This document shows positions 27,901 through 34,942 of a DNA stretch of 39,671 nucleotides, in pieces (within the stretch, counting starts at the first letter, position 1; each line of letters begins with the position of its first letter). The DNA lies in the NCBI RefSeq assembly GCF_030684675.1, contig NZ_JAUXXZ010000079.1, positions 1 to 39,671 on the forward strand. Reading direction: 5' to 3'. Under the pieces are notes generated by a model. It was given only the letters and a program-made list of their open reading frames with translations, made no database searches and was not told the DNA's origin. Made by a program: the position numbers and the translations under genes. This stretch comes from Daejeonella sp. Its GTDB lineage: Bacteria; Bacteroidota; Bacteroidia; Sphingobacteriales; Sphingobacteriaceae.

Positions 27901-28285
27901 TGCAAGAGAAATCACTGATAGAACCAGAATTGGTTTGAAAGACTCAACCAATACCGGTTTTCTGATCTATCCACAAAACAATGGATGGTTCAAACTGAGC
28001 AATATGGATTTATCAGGCATCAGGAATTTAGAATTTGCTAATCTTTCAAAAGGCGGCGGGGGTATTTATAATGTTGAGGTCCGTGCGAATTCAGAGAGCG
28101 GGGCGCTTATCGGAAAAAGCAGTTTTACGGATGGAGAAATTCCGGACCAGCAAAGCAATACCCTTGTTCAGCTTAATATTCCCGCCGACAAAAAGATAAG
28201 TAACTTGTTTGTGCTTATTATATCCGACCCTAAAAATTTAAAACCCAGGCCACTCCTTAAAGCTGTTACTTTCAAGCCGGAATAA
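24902..28285 (+). CDS. ThuA / PQQ-type sugar dehydrogenase / PKD / cytochrome c fusion protein
   Basis: An exported 1127-residue multidomain protein. In order: an N-terminal signal (MKRIYKLLPFSLLILALFAF), then a ThuA domain (about 29-245: RVLVFSKTAAYRHESI, YVGIHAAADTEYDWEWYG). A six-bladed glucose/sorbosone-dehydrogenase propeller follows (about 265-690: GVLGIATDP, HTGGSIAFGPDGLLYVSAGD, GNRNPYRI). Next are a PKD-like domain (about 705-785) and a class I cytochrome c with C872-Q-S-C875-H876 and axial Met921. A beta-rich CBM6-like tail closes it (about 965-1127). ThuA relatives act in 3-keto-disaccharide metabolism. The propeller normally oxidises sugars with PQQ, and the haem could accept the electrons. 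It is the first gene of the plus arm and is followed after 18 bases by the epimerase gene. Confidence 0.92.
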   Translation: MKRIYKLLPFSLLILALFAFTKWEQAVKPRVLVFSKTAAYRHESIAAGKTALIKLGKENGFIVDTTENENYFNDDSLKNYSAVIFLSTTGNILNSPQQISFERFIQAGGSYVGIHAAADTEYDWEWYGKLVGGYFKSHPKIQEATMIVNDRTHLSTKHLDEKWVHKDEWYNYKNLNQDVKVLISLDEKSYTGGENGDYHPIAWHHEFEGGRAFYTGMGHTNESYSDQLFLKHLLGGIKYAIGNNVPLNYVKAKTPPVPEENRFVKTVLTTGTLFEPTEMAILPNLDILLVQRRGEIMLYKEKSKSISQVGFLNAYHKTAVAGVNAEEGVLGIATDPAFKENNYVYIFYSPIDTSVNRLSRFKFVNDRLDNSSEKVILEFYSQREICCHTGGSIAFGPDGLLYVSAGDNATPFDVPKQTFVNKGYGPMDNRPGLQQYDARRSSGNTNDLRGKIMRIKVNEDGSYSIPEGNLFPPNTPGTRPEIYVMGNRNPYRISIDKKTGFLYWGEVGPDANADSPERGSRGYDELNQARKAGFFGWPFFVGNNYPYRAYDYTNGTIGEAFDPAKPYNNSPNNTGLEYLPPVSPAFIWYPYAASKEFPQVGTGGRNAMAGPVYHTELYPKETRYPDYYNNKLFIYDWIRGWIKAVTMKPNGDYDNMEAFMPMTNFSSPIDMELGPDGRIYILEYGKGWFSKNPDAGISRIDFVAGNRPPKIKELIISKTSGVLPFKLQAKVEASDPDKDKMNYVWELGNGIKKSTILPSIEHTFTKAGEYAISVLAIDKNFASTNSSPVTISAGNAQPKVSIQLKGNQIFYFAGKPVEYDVTVSDEGSTVNKNTIYVANNYTKGTDLAGASMGHQVFTEVQAGQALMLKSDCQSCHQVSTKSIGPSYTQVSAKYQSDPNAVTYLAAKIIKGGGGTWGEVAMPAHSTMNDDDAKKIAQWVLSLENKAVNKATLPIQGSIIPAQESENNIFSIYASYTDQGQAGLKPLTGSATVYLRSNIINAREITDRTRIGLKDSTNTGFLIYPQNNGWFKLSNMDLSGIRNLEFANLSKGGGGIYNVEVRANSESGALIGKSSFTDGEIPDQQSNTLVQLNIPADKKISNLFVLIISDPKNLKPRPLLKAVTFKPE

Positions 28286-28303
28286 ATTTATAAAAAACAG
28301 GAT

Positions 28304-29476
28304 ATGATATTGCACCGAACACTCATTCTGCCGTGTTTTTGTCTGCTTGCTTTGTTTGCTTGCAATTCAACAACAAATAAAGATTCCGGAATAAATTCTG
28401 ACAGTTCCTCCATTTTTAATCTGAAATCAAAAACTGCATTTCAAAAAATCATTGATGGTAAGAAAACAGATTTATACTTTTTAAGGAACAAGAACAATGC
28501 AGAGGCTGCTCTTACAAATTATGGTGCAAGGATCGTGAGCCTTAGCGTACCTGACCGATCGGGTAAATTAACAGATGTGGTAGTGGGCTTTACAGGTGTT
28601 GAAGCCTATCAGCAATCTACTGAGCCTTATTTTGGAGCCACAATCGGGCGCTACGGCAATCGCATCGCAGGCGGAAGATTCAAACTCGATGGTCAGGAAT
28701 ATTCAATTTTCATCAATAATAATCCGAATGCACTGCACGGCGGAAAAAAAGGCTTTCAGGATGTAGTTTGGGATGTCCGGCAAGTAAACGATCAAACTTT
28801 AGAGTTTAGCTATCTGTCAAAAGATATGGAAGAGGGATTTCCAGGGAACCTGCAGGTGAAAGTTATTTATACCCTGTCTGATGATAATGAGCTTATGATT
28901 GATTATAAAGCATCAACCGACAGGAAAACAATTGTAAATCTGACCAACCATGCATTTTTCAATTTAAATGGTGAAGGTAGTGGCAGCATTCTCAACCATA
29001 CCCTGCAGATCAATGCAGAGCAATATACACCGGTAGATTCAACTCTTATTCCATTGGGAAAAATAGAATCTGTAGCGGGCAGTCCCTTTGATTTCAGAAA
29101 AGCAGTAAAAATAGGCGACAGAATTGAAGATAATAATATTCAACTGAAGTACGGGAAAGGTTATGATCATAATTATGTATTAAATCTGGCTGAAATCGGC
29201 GTGATGAAATCTGCTGCAATTGCAAAAGGTGATCAATCAGGGATTGTTATGGAAGTATTTACTCAGGAACCCGGCCTTCAGTTTTACAGCGGGAATTTTA
29301 TGCAGGGTAAAAACACCTTTAAAGGAGGCAGTAAGGATGATTTCAGAACAGCATTCTGCCTCGAAACACAGCATTTCCCCGACTCGCCCAATCAGCCGGC
29401 ATTTCCAACAACTGTTCTGAATCCCGGAGAAGTCTACAAAACAAATACTGTTTATAAATTCTCATTGAACAAATAA
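28304..29476 (+). CDS. aldose 1-epimerase (galactose mutarotase), lipoprotein
   Basis: A 390-residue protein with a lipoprotein signal (lipobox ALFAC, Cys20) and a full GalM fold. Family markers: LTNYGARIVSLSVPDR, GRYGNRIAGGRF, NNPNALHGGKKGFQDVVW, the catalytic His in NLTNHAFFNL and the catalytic Glu in FCLETQHFPDSPNQPAFP. Mutarotases interconvert alpha and beta anomers of aldoses. In the periplasm it would supply the anomer the dehydrogenases use. The stop codon TAA is inside the 13-bp stem of the following hairpin. Confidence 0.94.
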   Translation: MILHRTLILPCFCLLALFACNSTTNKDSGINSDSSSIFNLKSKTAFQKIIDGKKTDLYFLRNKNNAEAALTNYGARIVSLSVPDRSGKLTDVVVGFTGVEAYQQSTEPYFGATIGRYGNRIAGGRFKLDGQEYSIFINNNPNALHGGKKGFQDVVWDVRQVNDQTLEFSYLSKDMEEGFPGNLQVKVIYTLSDDNELMIDYKASTDRKTIVNLTNHAFFNLNGEGSGSILNHTLQINAEQYTPVDSTLIPLGKIESVAGSPFDFRKAVKIGDRIEDNNIQLKYGKGYDHNYVLNLAEIGVMKSAAIAKGDQSGIVMEVFTQEPGLQFYSGNFMQGKNTFKGGSKDDFRTAFCLETQHFPDSPNQPAFPTTVLNPGEVYKTNTVYKFSLNK

Positions 29477-29499
29477 TCCTGAATTTAATTCAGGATTAT
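29473..29499 (+). terminator. perfect 27-nt hairpin at the epimerase stop codon
   Basis: Arms of 13 bases (ATAATCCTGAATT and its complement) flank one T, spanning the stop codon, with only TTT after it. It probably ends, or attenuates, the ThuA-epimerase transcript before the next four genes. Confidence 0.6.
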
Positions 29500-29565
29500 T
29501 TCCGGCAGACAAGAACAAAATTTTATATTTAATGTCGATTTGACACGAATAATTTTTAGCCTTAA

Positions 29566-30726
29566 ATGATGAAAAGAAAATTAAGAATGGGAATGATTGG
29601 CGGTGGTAAAGATGCCTTTATCGGAGCCATTCACCGCATTGCAGCCAATATGGATGGCCTTATTGAGCTTGTATGCGGAGCCCTCAGTTCCAGTCCGGAA
29701 AAGGCCCTCGAAAGCGGCAGAACCCTGTTTCTTCCGGAAGACCGGATTTATCCGAATTATGAAGAAATGATACTTCAGGAGAGTCGTCTCCCTGCCGGAC
29801 AGCGGATGGATTTTGTTAGTATTGTAACCCCAAACCATGCCCACTTTGCACCGGCGATGATGGCTCTGGAACATGGCTTTCATGTGGTGATTGATAAACC
29901 AATCACCTTTACACTTGAGGAAGCTAAACTGCTGAAGAAAAAAACCGAAGAAACGGGACTTAGTTTATTGCTGACCCATACCTATGCTGGTTATCCTATG
30001 GTTAAACAGGCCAGGGAAATGGTTAAAGCTGGCGAACTGGGTAAGATCAGAAAGATTATTGTAGAATACCCTCAGGGATGGTTAAGCAGATTATCTGAAA
30101 AGGATGGCAACCCTCAGGCTGCATGGCGAACAGACCCCGCAAGATCAGGAAAAAGCGGATGTATGGGTGATATTGGAACCCATGCCGCACATCTCGCTGA
30201 ATATATCAGTGGATTAAAGATTATAAAATTATGTGCAGACCTCAGCATTGTGGTTGATGGAAGAGCTTTGGACGATGATGGCAACGTGCTGCTCAAATTT
30301 GAGAATGGTTCAAATGGGGTCTTGATTGCCTCTCAAATTGCAGCGGGAGAAGAAAATGCACTCCGGATCAGAGTATATGGTGAAAAGGGTGGACTCGAAT
30401 GGGCACAACAGGAACCTAATACTCTAATTCTGAAATGGCTGGATGCTCCGGTTCAAATTTTAAGGGCGGGTGGGCATCAGCTTTCAAGCTATGCTGCGTT
30501 TAACAGCCGTACACCGGGAGGTCATCCTGAAGGATATCTTGAAGCATTTGCTAATCTGTACCGGAATTTTGCTCTATGTGTTTCGGCAAAAAATGAAGGT
30601 ATAAAAGCAGCTCCCGAAGCATACGACTACCCTTCAGTTGATGAAGGCATCAGAGGAATGGCTTTTATCAATAATGTGGTAAACAGCAGCTTAAGTAATG
30701 ATAAATGGACAAATTTTGAAGTTTAA
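29566..30726 (+). CDS. cytosolic Gfo/Idh/MocA family oxidoreductase
   Basis: A 386-residue protein with an N-terminal Rossmann fold (RMGMIGGGKDAFIGAIHRIA, residues 7-26) and the dinucleotide-binding-strand motif with DKP (FHVVIDKPITF) in place of EKP. The C-terminal domain ends PSVDEGIRGMAFINNVV. It has no signal peptide and acts in the cytosol. The family converts sugars to keto sugars or back with NAD(P)H. It is followed after nine bases by a TIM-barrel isomerase, a pairing also seen in characterised keto-sugar pathways. Upstream is a perfect hairpin that may separate it from the ThuA-epimerase genes. Confidence 0.9.
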   Translation: MMKRKLRMGMIGGGKDAFIGAIHRIAANMDGLIELVCGALSSSPEKALESGRTLFLPEDRIYPNYEEMILQESRLPAGQRMDFVSIVTPNHAHFAPAMMALEHGFHVVIDKPITFTLEEAKLLKKKTEETGLSLLLTHTYAGYPMVKQAREMVKAGELGKIRKIIVEYPQGWLSRLSEKDGNPQAAWRTDPARSGKSGCMGDIGTHAAHLAEYISGLKIIKLCADLSIVVDGRALDDDGNVLLKFENGSNGVLIASQIAAGEENALRIRVYGEKGGLEWAQQEPNTLILKWLDAPVQILRAGGHQLSSYAAFNSRTPGGHPEGYLEAFANLYRNFALCVSAKNEGIKAAPEAYDYPSVDEGIRGMAFINNVVNSSLSNDKWTNFEV

Positions 30727-30735
30727 AAATAGATT

Positions 30736-31788
30736 ATGACTACAATAAAGGGACCTGCAATATTTCTTGCACAGTTTTTAGGTGATACCGCACCATTCAA
30801 CAGCCTGGAATCAATTTGTAAATGGGCAAAAAGTCTTGGATTCGAAGGCGTACAGATCCCAACCTGGGATCCGCGCTGTATCGATCTTCAAAAGGCTGCA
30901 GAAAGTAAAACCTATGCGGATGAAATCAAAGGGATTGTGAATTCATGCGGTATGGAGATCACGGAGTTGTCTACTCACCTGCAGGGACAGCTGGTCGCTG
31001 TGAATCCGGCATATGATCTGCTTTTCGATGGCTTCGCTCCTGCCAGTGTGCACAACAATCCGAAAGCCCGTACAGAATGGGCCGTTCAACAATTAAAATA
31101 TGCTGCAATTGCTTCAAAGCACATGGGCATCACTGCACATGCTACATTCAGCGGATCATTATTATGGCATACCTGGCATCCATGGCCGCAGAGGCCAGCC
31201 GGACTGGTTGATGCAGGATTTAAAGAACTGGCAAGACGCTGGCTTCCAATCCTGGATCATTTTGACCAGCATGGTGTGGATGTTTGTTATGAAATCCATC
31301 CTGGTGAGGATCTTTTCGATGGAGTAACCTATGAAATGTTCCTTGAGAAAGTAAACAATCATTCCAGGGCCTGTCTGCTTTATGATCCCTCCCACTTTGT
31401 ATTGCAATGCCTCGATTATGTCCAATATATTGACCATTATCATGAGCGCATCAAAGCATTCCATGTGAAGGACGCAGAATTCAATTCAACAGGCAAACAG
31501 GGCACCTTTGGTGGATACCAGAACTGGGCTGACAGAGCTGGCCGGTACCGCTCTCCCGGCGATGGTCAGGTTGATTTCAAAAGGATCTTCAGCAAACTGA
31601 CACAATATGATTTTAAAGGCTGGGCTGTAATGGAATGGGAATGCTGTATCAAGCATCCTGAAGATGGGGCACGCGAAGGAGCAGCATTCATCAAAGATCA
31701 TATCATCAGAGTAACTGAAAGGGCATTTGATGATTTTGCAGGTACCGGAAGCAATGAGGAGTTTAACCGAAAAATTCTCGGTATTTAA
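30736..31788 (+). CDS. sugar phosphate isomerase/epimerase (TIM barrel)
   Basis: A 350-residue xylose-isomerase-like TIM barrel. Metal-ligand segments in order: VCYEIHPGEDLFDG, LLYDPSHFVLQCLDY, AFHVKDAEFN and WAVMEWECC, supplying the usual Glu, Asp/His, His, Glu set. It is larger than the Hyi-type gene in the minus arm because of inserted loops (HTWHPWPQRPAGL, GGYQNWADRAGRYRSPGDG). The start ATG is nine bases after the oxidoreductase stop. It probably acts on the oxidoreductase product, and the exact substrate is unknown. Confidence 0.9.
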   Translation: MTTIKGPAIFLAQFLGDTAPFNSLESICKWAKSLGFEGVQIPTWDPRCIDLQKAAESKTYADEIKGIVNSCGMEITELSTHLQGQLVAVNPAYDLLFDGFAPASVHNNPKARTEWAVQQLKYAAIASKHMGITAHATFSGSLLWHTWHPWPQRPAGLVDAGFKELARRWLPILDHFDQHGVDVCYEIHPGEDLFDGVTYEMFLEKVNNHSRACLLYDPSHFVLQCLDYVQYIDHYHERIKAFHVKDAEFNSTGKQGTFGGYQNWADRAGRYRSPGDGQVDFKRIFSKLTQYDFKGWAVMEWECCIKHPEDGAREGAAFIKDHIIRVTERAFDDFAGTGSNEEFNRKILGI

Positions 31789-31829
31789 TTATTAATCATT
31801 ATTTTCAAGCAATAATTTATCAAAAAAAT

Positions 31830-32234
31830 ATGAAAAAAATACTAATCGTTTTAGGGGTTTGCAGCGTAATTTTGGCATGTAATAGTGCTGAAAAATCAGA
31901 AAGTACAGAGGACACAACAGCCGCAGTTGAACAAGTTGCCGTTGACACCAGTGCTGCTCCGGCAAGCGCAGGCTCTGCAAAAGGTGAGCAGTTGATCAGT
32001 GGTTCAGATTGTCTGACTTGTCATAAAGTTGATGCTAAGATTGTTGGCCCATCTTATGCTGATGTTGCCAATAAATACGAAGCTTCTGAAGCAAACATTG
32101 AGATGCTTGCCGGCAAAATCATTAATGGCGGATCCGGTTCATGGGGTGAAATCCCAATGGCACCACACGCAGCCCTAAGTACAGATGATGCAAAGGAAAT
32201 GGTTAAATACATTCTTTCCTTAAAAACTAAATAA
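31830..32234 (+). CDS. cytochrome c lipoprotein (class I, monohaem)
   Basis: A 134-residue protein with a lipoprotein signal (lipobox VILAC, Cys17), an Ala/Ser/Thr-rich linker (about 25-52) and a single haem domain: C61-L-T-C64-H65, VGPSYADVANKY and axial Met110 in EIPMAPH. His-to-Met spacing (45) is identical to the haem domain of the ThuA fusion, and the two domains align throughout, so they are duplicates. It can carry electrons from the GMC or propeller dehydrogenases to the respiratory chain. Stop and the next ATG are one base apart. Confidence 0.94.
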   Translation: MKKILIVLGVCSVILACNSAEKSESTEDTTAAVEQVAVDTSAAPASAGSAKGEQLISGSDCLTCHKVDAKIVGPSYADVANKYEASEANIEMLAGKIINGGSGSWGEIPMAPHAALSTDDAKEMVKYILSLKTK

Positions 32235-32235
32235 T

Positions 32236-32934
32236 ATGAAAAAAATCAGTCTGATTATTCTCAGCGCAGTTCTACTTTCCGGCTGTGGCTCAAACAAAAA
32301 CAGCATGAATTCCAAAGGATGGCAGAAATTATTTGACGGTAAAACAACTACCGGATGGCATAGCTATGGTAAAACAAGCGCCGGAACTGATTGGAAAGTT
32401 GTTGATGGTGTGCTTTACCTCGACGCTAAAAACAGACAGCCCGGACAAGGGGGGGATTTAACCACCAATGATTCATTCGATAATTTCCATCTCAGGATGG
32501 AATGGAAAATATCCAAAAATGGAAACAGTGGGATCATCTTTTATGTAAATGAGGACTTGTCAAAATACAAATCATCCTATAATACAGGTCCCGAGATGCA
32601 GGTGCTGGACAATGACGGCCATGCAGACGGCAAAATTCATAAACATCGCGCCGGAGATCTCTATGATCTTATTGCCAGTAGTTCTGAACCCGTAAACCCG
32701 GTTGGACAGTGGAATAAAGTGGAAATCATTGCCAACAATGGCAAACTTGACTTTTTCATGAACGGCAAAAACATTGTTTCTACAACCATGTGGGATGATG
32801 ACTGGAAAAAAATGGTAGCCGGAAGTAAGTTCAATACCATGCCAGGGTTCAGCATCTACAAATCCGGAAAAATCGCAATCCAGGATCATGGTGATGAGGT
32901 TTGGTACAGGAATATTGAGATTAAGAAACTGTAA
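32236..32934 (+). CDS. DUF1080 (3-keto-disaccharide hydrolase family) lipoprotein
   Basis: A 232-residue protein with a lipoprotein signal (lipobox LLSGC, Cys17) and a DUF1080 concanavalin-like beta-sandwich: GWQKLFDGKTTTGWHSYG, LRMEWKISKNGNSGIIFYV, and closing AIQDHGDEVWYRNIEIKKL. Members of this family cleave 3-keto-glycosides by elimination and hydration after C3 oxidation, which fits the dehydrogenases around it. It is the last gene of the plus arm, one base after the cytochrome gene. A GA-rich repeat begins four bases after its stop, before its terminator. Confidence 0.92.
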   Translation: MKKISLIILSAVLLSGCGSNKNSMNSKGWQKLFDGKTTTGWHSYGKTSAGTDWKVVDGVLYLDAKNRQPGQGGDLTTNDSFDNFHLRMEWKISKNGNSGIIFYVNEDLSKYKSSYNTGPEMQVLDNDGHADGKIHKHRAGDLYDLIASSSEPVNPVGQWNKVEIIANNGKLDFFMNGKNIVSTTMWDDDWKKMVAGSKFNTMPGFSIYKSGKIAIQDHGDEVWYRNIEIKKL

Positions 32935-32938
32935 ATAA

Positions 32939-32975
32939 TTGAGAGTGGAGAATTGAGAGTGGAGAGTGGAGAATT
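32939..32975 (+). repeat. GA-rich inverted repeat, left arm
   Basis: Bases 32942-32965 are identical, in inverted orientation, to 33522-33545 (24 of 24, motif AGAGTGGAGAATTGAGAG). It starts four bases after the DUF1080 stop and lies before that gene's terminator. Confidence 0.9.
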
Positions 32976-33012
32976 AAAAAGCCCGTTAGGATTAAACTTA
33001 GCTGGCTTTTTT
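32976..33012 (+). terminator. Rho-independent terminator after DUF1080 gene
   Basis: AAAAAGCC (32976-32983) pairs with GGCTTTTT (33004-33011), ending in six T residues. It lies inside the span of the inverted repeats. Confidence 0.8.
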
Positions 33013-33057
33013 CTATTAACTGATTCAGACCTTCTTTATACCGTCTAAAAAAGGGTG

Positions 33058-33405
33058 TTATTTGATCCCTTTAGCTGTCTTGACAATTTTGACCAATAGT
33101 CTTAATAATTCATCACAATCATTACTTAAGGAAGAAAAGATTTCTATTGACAAATATCCGGTATCATTCAATAGGCTGATCCAATAAGCGGTTTCATTGG
33201 CCTCCTTTAATGCAACGTTCATCTTATGTACAAAATCAGCCCGGGATTGGGCATGATGTGCTTCTCTGACTAGTGCTCCAATAGCCGTTCCACTTCTAAG
33301 GAGCTGTTTGGATATAACATATTCCTTTTTATCCTCAACAAGAAGTTTATAGATGGCCACTACTCTTATGGCAAAACAATAAGATTTGGTTGCAACTACA
33401 CTCAA
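33058..33405 (-). CDS. solitary four-helix-bundle protein (23S rRNA intervening-sequence / bAvd-like family)
   Basis: A 115-residue helical protein. SYCFAIRVVAIYKLL, SKQLLRSGTAIGALVREAHHA, DFVHKMNVALKEANETAYW and LLNDTGYL are the family landmarks (TIGR02436 type, the fold found in 23S rRNA intervening-sequence proteins and in Avd of diversity-generating retroelements). Its biochemical role is unknown in most genomes. No reverse transcriptase or rRNA is nearby. The start is TTG at 33405 because an in-frame TGA lies two codons upstream and the nearest ATG is out of frame, so the start may be weak or damaged. The gene lies inside a 24-nt inverted repeat pair. Confidence 0.88.
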   Translation of the reverse strand: MSVVATKSYCFAIRVVAIYKLLVEDKKEYVISKQLLRSGTAIGALVREAHHAQSRADFVHKMNVALKEANETAYWISLLNDTGYLSIEIFSSLSNDCDELLRLLVKIVKTAKGIK

Positions 33406-33495
33406 GGCTCAAAAACATATAAACTGTGTGAGTGTAGATATAAATATTAAATTTTTTGAATGAAAATTATTAAGTGGTGTCAACTAATTAGTAAA

Positions 33496-33551
33496 TGGAG
33501 AATTGAATGCGGATTCTCAATTCTCCACTCTCAATTCTCCACTCTTAACTC
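33496..33551 (-). repeat. GA-rich inverted repeat, right arm, with its own hairpin
   Basis: 33522-33545 is the inverted identical copy of 32942-32965. TGGAGAATTGA (33496-33506) also pairs perfectly with 33517-33527, so this arm folds alone. It ends at the stop codon of the PLP enzyme (33551-33553). Confidence 0.9.
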
Positions 33552-34771
33552 TATTGCGATTTCCCACGTGCAAGAATAGGCAGAATCTTTTCAACCTTAC
33601 CATTCCGGATACCGTACATGAAATCATATAAGTTAACTACAGGATCACAGTGTGGTACGATTACCTCGAATTTATCTCCTACTTTATAGGTTTTGTTGGG
33701 ATTGATGATTTTTACTGATCCGTACTCATCCGAACCTGCATTATAATCAAAATCAGGCTCTCCGATAATTTTTCCGTGAGGTACATTTAGTGTTAAAGCT
33801 TTTGATCCTGAATCTGTTACATATTTCCCTGCTTTGGAATCGTTGATAATTGTGGCCATTACTGTTAGAGAAGGATCGAAATCATCCATTATTTTTTCGT
33901 TGTTTGCACCACCAATAATCATGTATTGATGATCCATAAACAAATAGCTTCCAACCTGTACATCAGTAAAGCCAGGAATTTCATACATCATATCATAAGT
34001 ACCGGTACCACCACCACTGAAAATCTCCATATTTAATCCGGATTTCTTCATCAGTTCATAGCTCCCGACAACCGGTTCAAAAGTTTTAAATGCCTGTGCT
34101 TTACGGGCCTTAAAACCTTCAACATGCTGAACAGCTCCGTCATATGCCAGTACACCATGGAATTTCAAGTTTGGTGCTTTATCTACAAATTGGGCAAGTT
34201 CCAATGCCGGCTGCCCATTTGCAATCCCTGATCTGTTGATAACATCCAGATCCACAACAATATCTGCAATAATACCTGCAGCCTTAGCGGCATCCTGAAG
34301 ATCCCTGGCATTCTGCATATTATCTACCGCCTGAATGAAGCCTTTATACTTCTTTCTTAATGCCATTGCATGATTGATCTTCGATACTGAGATGTTAACT
34401 CCGGTCATCAATACATTCTGAATTCCGTTAGCAAGCATCACTTCCGACTCTGCAAGCTTTGCAGCACACACTCCTACCGCACCTGCAGCAACCTGCATCT
34501 TTGCAATGGCCGGACATTTATGTGTTTTAACATGCGGACGAACACCTGTACCTGTACCCTGCAACCGGGTGTGTACATGTTTAATGTTCTTTTCCATTTT
34601 ATCAAGATCGACACATAGAGCCGGAGTGTCGAGGTCCCATTTTGACTTGCCAATATCAGATGATTTGACATCAATTAAAGTCTCAGCACTTAAGTTAGGT
34701 GACCACAAGGAAGAGGCTCCTGCAAAAGCACTTGCCTGTAAAAATTTTCGGCGATTGAAAGAATTAGACAT
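33551..34771 (-). CDS. D-threonine-aldolase-like PLP enzyme (alanine-racemase fold), Tat-exported
   Basis: A 406-residue protein. A Tat-type N-terminus (FNRRKFLQASAFAGASS) is followed by the alanine-racemase N-terminal barrel. LDTPALCVDLDKMEKNIKH and VRPHVKTHKCPAIAK include the PLP-binding Lys (HVKTHK). The C-terminal beta domain ends with VIVPHCDPVVNLYD, whose His and Cys match the metal-binding pair (HxCD) of D-threonine aldolases and D-serine dehydratases. These split D-3-hydroxy amino acids or dehydrate D-serine with a divalent metal. Export of a PLP enzyme is unusual and fits Tat transport of a folded, cofactor-loaded protein. Confidence 0.88.
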   Translation of the reverse strand: MSNSFNRRKFLQASAFAGASSLWSPNLSAETLIDVKSSDIGKSKWDLDTPALCVDLDKMEKNIKHVHTRLQGTGTGVRPHVKTHKCPAIAKMQVAAGAVGVCAAKLAESEVMLANGIQNVLMTGVNISVSKINHAMALRKKYKGFIQAVDNMQNARDLQDAAKAAGIIADIVVDLDVINRSGIANGQPALELAQFVDKAPNLKFHGVLAYDGAVQHVEGFKARKAQAFKTFEPVVGSYELMKKSGLNMEIFSGGGTGTYDMMYEIPGFTDVQVGSYLFMDHQYMIIGGANNEKIMDDFDPSLTVMATIINDSKAGKYVTDSGSKALTLNVPHGKIIGEPDFDYNAGSDEYGSVKIINPNKTYKVGDKFEVIVPHCDPVVNLYDFMYGIRNGKVEKILPILARGKSQ

Positions 34772-34833
34772 TGTTCACAATTTAAAATTAGTTTAAGATT
34801 CTGTTTTAAATGTAAAAAAAAATAATCAATAAT

Positions 34834-34845
34834 AGGCACCTGCCT
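34834..34845. promoter_or_regulatory. 12-nt palindrome upstream of the PLP enzyme
   Basis: AGGCA and TGCCT around CC, 63 bases before the start codon at 34771. It could be an operator, but symmetry is the only support. Confidence 0.2.
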
Positions 34846-34910
34846 GGCTGAGAGCAGATTCGAAAAAATATCAATCCTAAAGAATTAAAATAGGGAAATT
34901 AAATTTCTAT

Positions 34911-34942
34911 TTATTTAATTAATTATCTAATAAATTAAATAA
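34911..34942. repeat. AT-only inverted repeat
   Basis: TTATTTAATT (34911-34920) and its complement at 34933-34942 flank a 12-base centre. The surrounding 60 bases are almost pure A/T. Confidence 0.55.

Noticed and set aside
33058-33405. Diversity-generating retroelement accessory gene
   Set aside because: The protein resembles Avd, but no reverse transcriptase, template repeat or variable repeat was found within the window.
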